DNA from: Candidatus Raymondbacteria bacterium RIFOXYA2_FULL_49_16
GTDB lineage: Bacteria; Fibrobacterota; OXYB2-FULL-49-7; XYB2-FULL-49-35
Reading direction: 5' to 3'
Length of the DNA: 21,835 nucleotides
NCBI GenBank assembly: GCA_001789205.1
Contig: MFYT01000105.1
Location: 1 to 21,835, forward strand
Below, piece after piece: positions 16,866 through 21,835 of the stretch (the first letter of the stretch is position 1; each line of letters starts with the position of its first letter). The notes beneath the pieces were generated by a model. It saw only the letters and a list, made by a program, of their open reading frames with translations, was not told the DNA's origin and did not search any database. The position numbers and the translations under genes were made by a program.

Positions 16866-18401
16866 ATGCCAAAAGGAACAGGCCAGTTAAACTTACCAAA
16901 ATTAGCAATAGCAATAATTTTATCATTTTGGGCCCTTTTGTTTGGCGCGGTTGAATTTCCCGCTGTTAAAAATCCCAAGGTTCCCTATATCGACATCAGT
17001 GACAATTATTATCCGCCATGGGACTGGGACGATGTGCTGGATATTGAACAGGTATATACACTTACCGATTCTTTCCTCGATCCGAAGCTGTTCGTATGCG
17101 ATCAGCCCTATACAGGAAGGGGCGATGGCAGGATATGGCGGTACATATTCGGCCATATCTATGGAAGAGATTATTATTACGCTATGGGCCTCATCAACCA
17201 GTTGGGTAGCGTAATGGATAATGGGTTAAACCAGCCGGCAGTGAATCAGGAAGGCGTAAATAAAATACTGGAGGTACTAGGCCGGGCCACGGGAAAAATA
17301 CGGATTTCCAACCATGGCAGTTACCGGGACATTGCGGCTGCGTTTCTGCGGGATTCCAATCTAGTCAGGCAGAAGGTGGAACGCATTTATATGTGCGACG
17401 GTATCGAAGGTGACATCCACAACAGGCCTGACTGGGGTTCTGACGCATATGCGGTGAAGATACTTCTGGAGAACAAACTGCCGTGCTATATAACGATTAA
17501 TGCCAAGGATTCGACCACGTACAGCAAGGCCGGCTGGAGTCTTGACCTGCCCGCATATCTTGCAATGACAGACACCATGCCGGATAGTATGCATTCTGCC
17601 GTTGTTTACTGGGCATATTACAATTCTATGGACAACGGCTATCGGACAAAACACAACATCCCTTTTCCTGACAGGCCATCCGTACCTGACGGGATCACTG
17701 AAGAGAAGGTACAGGCGAATGGAAGCGTGTTCTTCAGCGAGCCGAGAGACCAGATGTCGATCAGTGGAATATCGGTAGAGCAGGAGATTCGGTCGCCGGG
17801 TATGGTACGCGGATTGTTAACTACTCCGACATTATTCCATGCCGCAGATCTGAATGTTTTTATCGGTAATGGGAAAATCACGGTGGATTATCGGGACTCT
17901 ATCCCAGGACTTATAAAAATATATGATTTTCTTCCTCATAGGGCGGTTTTCACCAGTGAGTTCAATCTACAATACATTCCTTGTACGGAGGAGGAAGCGA
18001 CCATAAGGCTTTTTAAGCTGAAGGTGGCACGGCAGGTCTATTCAAACACCATGAATGCTGTTTGCAGAGAATTTGTCAGGCGGTTCGGAAGGAATGCAGG
18101 CGGTTCAAGCAAGGAGACCGTGCCAGCCCAGAAGGGCATAGAGGACATTGGTCTGAACGTTTTCCCCAATCCGTTCAATGCCGCAGTCTCCATCTTGTTT
18201 AATTTAAGGGCACAGGAGTATGTACAACTTACTATATACGATGCTAACGGCAGGCTGATAGAGAAAATCCAGGGCCAGTGGCTGTCAGCCGGAAACCATG
18301 TCCATTCATGGAGCCATCCTCAATGGCCATCGGGTATATATGTAATCACCGTTAAAGCTGAGAACAAAATGTATACTAAAAGGACTGTGCTGATGCAATA
18401 A
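16866..18401 (+). CDS. Exported nucleoside-hydrolase-fold-like protein with type A sorting domain
   Basis: GAGGA (16857-16861) and a signal peptide with a long n-region (MPKGTGQLNLPK, then a hydrophobic core to ~residue 28) support the start. The ~300-residue body resembles the inosine-uridine nucleoside hydrolase fold: an acidic segment after the first strand (D43, D46, then D53, D55, D56 in PWDWDDVLDI), GVNKILEVLGRATGKIRISNHG, RDIAAAFLRDSNLVRQKVERIYMCDG (compare the family's TNhAhAh...ikRIvhMGG), and DAYAVKILLENKLPCYITIN. The canonical DTDPGxDD motif is not intact, so hydrolysis of N-glycosidic bonds is uncertain and a binding role or a related DUF1593-type protein is possible. The tail is FPNPFNAAVSILF (P434 onward), IYDANGRLIEKI, PSGIYVITV, ending VLMQ, without the usual terminal lysine. 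The frame continues past the TAA into the relic described next. Confidence 0.65.
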   Translation: MPKGTGQLNLPKLAIAIILSFWALLFGAVEFPAVKNPKVPYIDISDNYYPPWDWDDVLDIEQVYTLTDSFLDPKLFVCDQPYTGRGDGRIWRYIFGHIYGRDYYYAMGLINQLGSVMDNGLNQPAVNQEGVNKILEVLGRATGKIRISNHGSYRDIAAAFLRDSNLVRQKVERIYMCDGIEGDIHNRPDWGSDAYAVKILLENKLPCYITINAKDSTTYSKAGWSLDLPAYLAMTDTMPDSMHSAVVYWAYYNSMDNGYRTKHNIPFPDRPSVPDGITEEKVQANGSVFFSEPRDQMSISGISVEQEIRSPGMVRGLLTTPTLFHAADLNVFIGNGKITVDYRDSIPGLIKIYDFLPHRAVFTSEFNLQYIPCTEEEATIRLFKLKVARQVYSNTMNAVCREFVRRFGRNAGGSSKETVPAQKGIEDIGLNVFPNPFNAAVSILFNLRAQEYVQLTIYDANGRLIEKIQGQWLSAGNHVHSWSHPQWPSGIYVITVKAENKMYTKRTVLMQ

Positions 18402-18518
18402 GGAACACTGACGCAATATGCAGTGCGCGGCACGCAATATGTGCATATGTGGGACGCGAAGAAGATGCCCGGCGGCGTATATGTCGTAACGGCACATATT
18501 GGACAAAACATACCATAA
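18402..18518 (+). pseudogene. Orphan fragment of a sorting domain, related to the 3' end of the gene at 14022
   Basis: Directly after the TAA of the preceding gene, and in its frame, lies an open stretch ending at TAA 18516-18518. Its translation reads TLTQYAVRGTQYV, HMWDAKKMPGGVYVV, TAHIGQNIP. The gene at 14022 ends TLTQHTILGTQYV, YIWDAKNMPSGVYVV, KADVGNKAM. By hand, about 85 of 99 bases agree between 18405-18503 and 16677-16775. The fragment has no start, signal peptide or PNPFNP motif, and the preceding gene already has its own complete sorting domain, so it is a remnant of a duplicated or deleted paralogue rather than a gene. Confidence 0.8.
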
Positions 18519-18524
18519 GAAAAC

Positions 18525-18532
18525 AGGAGGAG
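18525..18532 (+). promoter_or_regulatory. Ribosome binding site that sets the start at 18538
   Basis: AGGAGGAG lies 5 nt before ATG 18538, which begins a standard signal peptide. An upstream in-frame TTG at 18499 would add 13 charged residues, has no ribosome site and overlaps the relic sorting domain, so it is rejected as the start. Confidence 0.8.
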
Positions 18533-18537
18533 TCTGT

Positions 18538-21066
18538 ATGAGATATTGCATCATCATTTTTTTGATTGCGGCCGCGACCCATGCCGCTCTTTCCACTCGC
18601 AGCTTCACAGACCAGCAGAACATGGGCTCTGATCCACAGAAGCTTACCTATTCCGCCGGAATCATCACCGTTGACCTTTCAGCCATTGCAGGCGCGGAAG
18701 TATACCGCGCCATGCTTTACCCGGACCGGTACACCAACGGCGGTTACATGCAGACCGCCTACTGCCGGCAGAATATCATTATCACCACGGCCACAGGCGA
18801 TACGCTCCGGCTGATGCCGCCGCGCCATCTCATGCTGGATGTCACTCAGGCGGTCCAGGCTGCTGTGGGTTCTGGGACGCTTACCTTGAACGTGCGCAAT
18901 GCTGCAGGACTCGGCAGCGGAAACAAGGCCATCCGCCTGGACGTGACGTGCAATCGCGCCGCTCCGGCAGCCATTGGGCAAGTCACGGGCGCAGCCGCAA
19001 GATTTCAAGACGGCGATGCCATGATCACGTTCATGGAGGTCAACCCTCCTTTGACAGATACGGCAATGCAATGTTCGCTTATGCATGCGGCATTTTTAAA
19101 TCTTGATGCCGGGGACATCATACGTTACAGAATTTATCGCTCGACTCTTCCGTTAACTTCCGAGGCAGCAGTGCAATCGGCTGAATTTGTTGACGAGATA
19201 TTGCCTCTTTCCATGTGGGACCATGATTTTTACGGCATCAATGAGGGGTATCATGGATGCAAGAACTTTCCCGTTCCTGCGATCCGCTATCCCGTGAATA
19301 ATCTTATGCTTCCGCCGGCCGGAACCGGAATATATGTGAACCGGTTCAAAAGCGCGGGCGCGGAGACAGCTTACTATTTAGTCAGCCATACTATAAACGG
19401 CGCGGAAGATTTTTCCTCGCTGAATCAAGGGGCAAATGCAACAGGTTCAGTTGAAGAGGCGCCGGGCAAGGGAATGGTCCTGCTCAGGGCTGTCCAGAAC
19501 AGCATCGGCATTTCAGGGGCGCAGGGCAATTCAACAGGGTATTATTATGTACGCTGGGAAAGTTCTCCAAATGCCAATCTACCCGGCACACCCCATAATT
19601 ATTTAGTGGCCTTGCCGCCTTCTTCAATAAGAAGCTCAAACTTCCCCGTGGCGCTTATGCTCCACTGCTGGGGCGGATCCATGACCAGTGGGTATGGCTG
19701 GTGGTATCGCGCTGACGAAGGCTCCATGCTTGTGTCAACAATCCAAAATCCTTATGACTGGTGGACGGCTTATCATGAAAACCACGGAACATTCAAATCC
19801 TGGAATGATGGCACAGTACAGCCTTTTACGCAGATAAGGACGCTCTCTTTTCTTCATGATTTTGTTAAGGAACATTACAGCATAGATACAAATAGAATCC
19901 TTTTGGCCGGTCTTTCCATGGGCGGCTCCGGCGCCTCCATGTGGGGCCTGCGCAGCGGTCATATTTTCTCTCATATCATTTCCTGGGTTGGCGTGCATAT
20001 CGCCCGGGAGACGCCGGGTTATTACGGCTCTTACAGCAGCATGTTTGGTGACACATCATGGCACTGCGGTTATTCTAACGAGGGGCTTATTCGTTTCGGC
20101 TATCCAGCGATCCGCCCCGAAGACAATGTGGATGTGTGGGATTATTGGGACAATGAGAAGTGGCTGCGCGATAATCCAAAAGTGGAAACACCCTGGATGT
20201 CTCACGCCAATGGCAAGAATGACGGCGGTATTGGCTGGCCCCAGGCATGGAAAAACACACGGTCCCTGATAGACACAAAATGTCCCTATAATTTTAGCTG
20301 GGGCCAGGGCGGACACGGCGAGCGTGCCCAGCTGATCGACGGAACCGACCGCGTGAGCGGCCTGGATTTCAGGCTCAACCAGTCCCTGCCGGTTTTTACC
20401 AGTTGTACGCTGGACCGTAATCTGGGAGCTACGCCGGATGCGGCGGATTCATCGGGCCAGACAAACCGTTATTTCAAGTGGGACATCAATACGGTTGTTG
20501 ATGAGCCATTGCAATGGGAGATGACGATGTGGCTCATCGGGAGCGCTCCGGCGGCGACCTGTACGGCGGATCTGACGCCGAGGAGATTGCAGCAACTCAT
20601 GCACGGTCCGGGTTCGACTTATTCATGGCAGTATTTGGAAGGGGCTACCGAGCTTGCAAACGGTAATGCAGTTGCCGGCAGCAACGGGATCATTACGATA
20701 ACAGGTTTACAGATATCAAAGACGCAAAGGACAATTAAAATATCATGCGACAACTGCGTTACCGGAGGCGAATCCAGGATCGGTGGTTATATCCCGGTGT
20801 CTTTATTTTCCATTGTTCCGAATCCGTTCAATCCTTCGACCAGTATTTCCTTTACTTGTGATGGAAAACAGCAGGTCAGGCTTGCCGTATACGATTTGCG
20901 CGGACAATTGGTCCGGAGTTTGAAGTCCGGCATTGTGTCTGGGAGTGTGAATGTTGTTTGGGATGGCAGGGACAGACATGGTAAAGGGTGCTCCACCGGA
21001 ATATATGTATTTTATCTTAATTCCGGGAAGAGAGTGATTACTCAAAAGGCGATTCTTCTAAAATAG
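18538..21066 (+). CDS. Secreted alpha/beta hydrolase (esterase-like) with DNRLRE-like, FnIII and sorting domains
   Basis: With the start at 18538 the protein is 842 residues and opens with a signal peptide (MRYCIIIFLIAAATHA). Residues ~20-140 resemble a DNRLRE-like sandwich (VYRAMLYPD, LMLDVTQAVQAAV), followed by a FnIII-like domain (RFQDGDAMITFME). The hydrolase core carries S460 in GLSMGGSG, D562 in GKNDGGIGW and H593 in GQGGHGER, a complete triad in the right order. The TPRRLQQ module starts at T680 and ends in CDNC. The sorting domain reads IVPNPFNPSTSISF, VYDLRGQLVRSL, WDGRDRHGKGCSTGIYVF, ILLK. It has the same architecture as the gene at 3369, which lacks the serine and histidine; the two are a useful active/inactive pair. 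Extracellular ester hydrolysis is inferred; the substrate is unknown. Confidence 0.84.
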   Translation: MRYCIIIFLIAAATHAALSTRSFTDQQNMGSDPQKLTYSAGIITVDLSAIAGAEVYRAMLYPDRYTNGGYMQTAYCRQNIIITTATGDTLRLMPPRHLMLDVTQAVQAAVGSGTLTLNVRNAAGLGSGNKAIRLDVTCNRAAPAAIGQVTGAAARFQDGDAMITFMEVNPPLTDTAMQCSLMHAAFLNLDAGDIIRYRIYRSTLPLTSEAAVQSAEFVDEILPLSMWDHDFYGINEGYHGCKNFPVPAIRYPVNNLMLPPAGTGIYVNRFKSAGAETAYYLVSHTINGAEDFSSLNQGANATGSVEEAPGKGMVLLRAVQNSIGISGAQGNSTGYYYVRWESSPNANLPGTPHNYLVALPPSSIRSSNFPVALMLHCWGGSMTSGYGWWYRADEGSMLVSTIQNPYDWWTAYHENHGTFKSWNDGTVQPFTQIRTLSFLHDFVKEHYSIDTNRILLAGLSMGGSGASMWGLRSGHIFSHIISWVGVHIARETPGYYGSYSSMFGDTSWHCGYSNEGLIRFGYPAIRPEDNVDVWDYWDNEKWLRDNPKVETPWMSHANGKNDGGIGWPQAWKNTRSLIDTKCPYNFSWGQGGHGERAQLIDGTDRVSGLDFRLNQSLPVFTSCTLDRNLGATPDAADSSGQTNRYFKWDINTVVDEPLQWEMTMWLIGSAPAATCTADLTPRRLQQLMHGPGSTYSWQYLEGATELANGNAVAGSNGIITITGLQISKTQRTIKISCDNCVTGGESRIGGYIPVSLFSIVPNPFNPSTSISFTCDGKQQVRLAVYDLRGQLVRSLKSGIVSGSVNVVWDGRDRHGKGCSTGIYVFYLNSGKRVITQKAILLK

Positions 21067-21092
21067 CGGCTGTTTCATCAGAGGGGGGGCGT

Positions 21093-21835
21093 ATGCGATC
21101 TTTTCTATTCGCGCGATTCAGGCCTTTTATTGGCTGTCTTTCATTCCGGCGTTTGACCATTATTTTTCTAACAGTCATGACAGCATCCCTGTGGGCGATC
21201 GTTTATTCGCCCAAAGTCGTTTCCGAGGAAGTGGCCGATGTTTCCGGCGACTGGCAGAACTTTTTGCGCCATAAGAAATTCCGCGACAGTACCGGCGCCC
21301 AGCTCCAGAATACCAGGCTGGCGTATGCCGTATGGCAGTACCTTGCGGACACGCTTACCGGCGTATGTCATTGGGGCGGGACCTACGATGTCCCTCAAAA
21401 GGTTCCCTATTCATGGCAGACCGACTTGGCACATCATAATTATGACATTTTAGCCATGCGCGACCCGGTAAAAAACATCAATGTTCGCGGCTTTGGTTTT
21501 TGCGGAATATTAAGCAGCGTTGGGCCCGGGTTTCTCCATAACCTTGGTTTCACTAAAAATCGCGTCATGGATGCAAGCGAAATTTCCGGGGGTCACGTTA
21601 CCAGCGAGGTTTGGGTGGATGGCGACTGGGCATATCTGGATTTCCAGGTCAAGGGGGCCATATTGCAGAACAGTCCTGATACCATCGCATCACTTGACGA
21701 CTGGCACAATAATGCATCCGCATATTATGTGTATTCCCGCCCGCGCGTCGTTCCTTTTTTTCCGGGCGGAGACGGCACGTCCTTTTTCCAGGCCATGATG
21801 AACGGCGCGCAGGCGCATCCGGCGGAATTCAGGCG
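21093..21835 (+). CDS. Transglutaminase-like protein, 3' end beyond the window
   Basis: A frame opens at ATG 21093, behind GAGGGGGGC, 26 nt after the previous stop, and stays open to the last base (247 codons plus two bases). The N-terminus (MRSFLFARFRPF, then RRLTIIFLTVMTASLWAIVY at ~23-43) is a basic segment followed by one hydrophobic helix, so the protein is either exported or anchored in the inner membrane. A transglutaminase-like core is visible: the cysteine in GFGFCGILSSVG, then FLHNLGFTKNRV, the histidine in SGGHVTSEVWVDGDW and the aspartate in AYLDFQ. The order Cys-His-Asp and the EVWVDGDWAYLD wording are typical of this superfamily, which includes bacterial cysteine proteases and peptidoglycan or protein cross-link enzymes. 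The actual reaction cannot be told. Whether it carries a sorting tail lies outside the window. Confidence 0.8.
   Translation, partial: MRSFLFARFRPFIGCLSFRRLTIIFLTVMTASLWAIVYSPKVVSEEVADVSGDWQNFLRHKKFRDSTGAQLQNTRLAYAVWQYLADTLTGVCHWGGTYDVPQKVPYSWQTDLAHHNYDILAMRDPVKNINVRGFGFCGILSSVGPGFLHNLGFTKNRVMDASEISGGHVTSEVWVDGDWAYLDFQVKGAILQNSPDTIASLDDWHNNASAYYVYSRPRVVPFFPGGDGTSFFQAMMNGAQAHPAEFR

Noticed and set aside
18399-18518. Stop-codon readthrough adding a second sorting-domain fragment to the nucleoside-hydrolase-like protein
   Set aside because: The frame is open across the TAA, but the protein already has a complete tail, the fragment lacks the PNPFNP part, and no readthrough context or structure is evident; a relic is simpler.
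826-20840. Recurrent AATCC-TT(T/C)AATCC DNA motif as an interspersed repeat or array
   Set aside because: Every occurrence encodes the NPFNP motif of a sorting domain at the same protein position; it is explained by protein homology, with no regular spacing.

Overview
The window reads as a piece of a bacterial chromosome from the Fibrobacterota/Bacteroidota (FCB) side of the tree, most likely an uncultured lineage. The basis is that every exported protein whose 3' end lies inside the window finishes with a type A C-terminal sorting domain: a PNPFNPST-like motif, then Iyd-x-xGk-hhr-h, then W(D/N)-x(n)-SGhYhh, then a basic C-terminus. This is the tail used by type IX secretion (TIGR04183-like, FlgD-Ig-like fold). 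Assignment to a particular phylum is inference. All genes are on the + strand, codon use is standard, and no RNA gene, transposase or CRISPR array was seen.

Layout. 1-1064 is the 3' end of a secreted protein entering from the left. 1065-1335 is the longest non-coding gap, AT-rich towards its right end, and the best place for the promoter of what follows. 1336-12808 holds five tightly packed secreted genes (gaps of 9 to 47 nt): a CBM9-like binding protein, three members of an alpha/beta-hydrolase family (one of which has lost its catalytic residues), and a large LamG-type lectin-like protein. 12958-13995 is the only clearly cytosolic enzyme, a uroporphyrinogen-decarboxylase/MtaA-family protein. 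14022-16814 is a close paralogue of the LamG protein. 16866-18401 is an exported protein that looks like a nucleoside-hydrolase fold with a sorting tail. 18402-18518 is a relic of another sorting domain. 18538-21066 is the fourth hydrolase-family protein. 21093 to the right edge is the start of a membrane-anchored or exported transglutaminase-like protein cut by the window.

How it may work together (inference). The island encodes a set of type IX-secreted surface or extracellular proteins built from binding modules (CBM9, LamG, chitobiase-C-terminal-like, DNRLRE-like, FnIII) and esterase-type hydrolases, with one cytosolic methyltransferase-like enzyme. No glycoside hydrolase, polysaccharide lyase, SusC/D pair or regulator is visible inside the window, so the substrate cannot be named. 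The four hydrolase paralogues share an unnamed module marked by TPRRxQQ just before the sorting tail, which may define a distinct family architecture. The most unusual items are the catalytically dead hydrolase paralogue at 3369-6086 and the duplicated sorting-domain fragment at 18402-18518.
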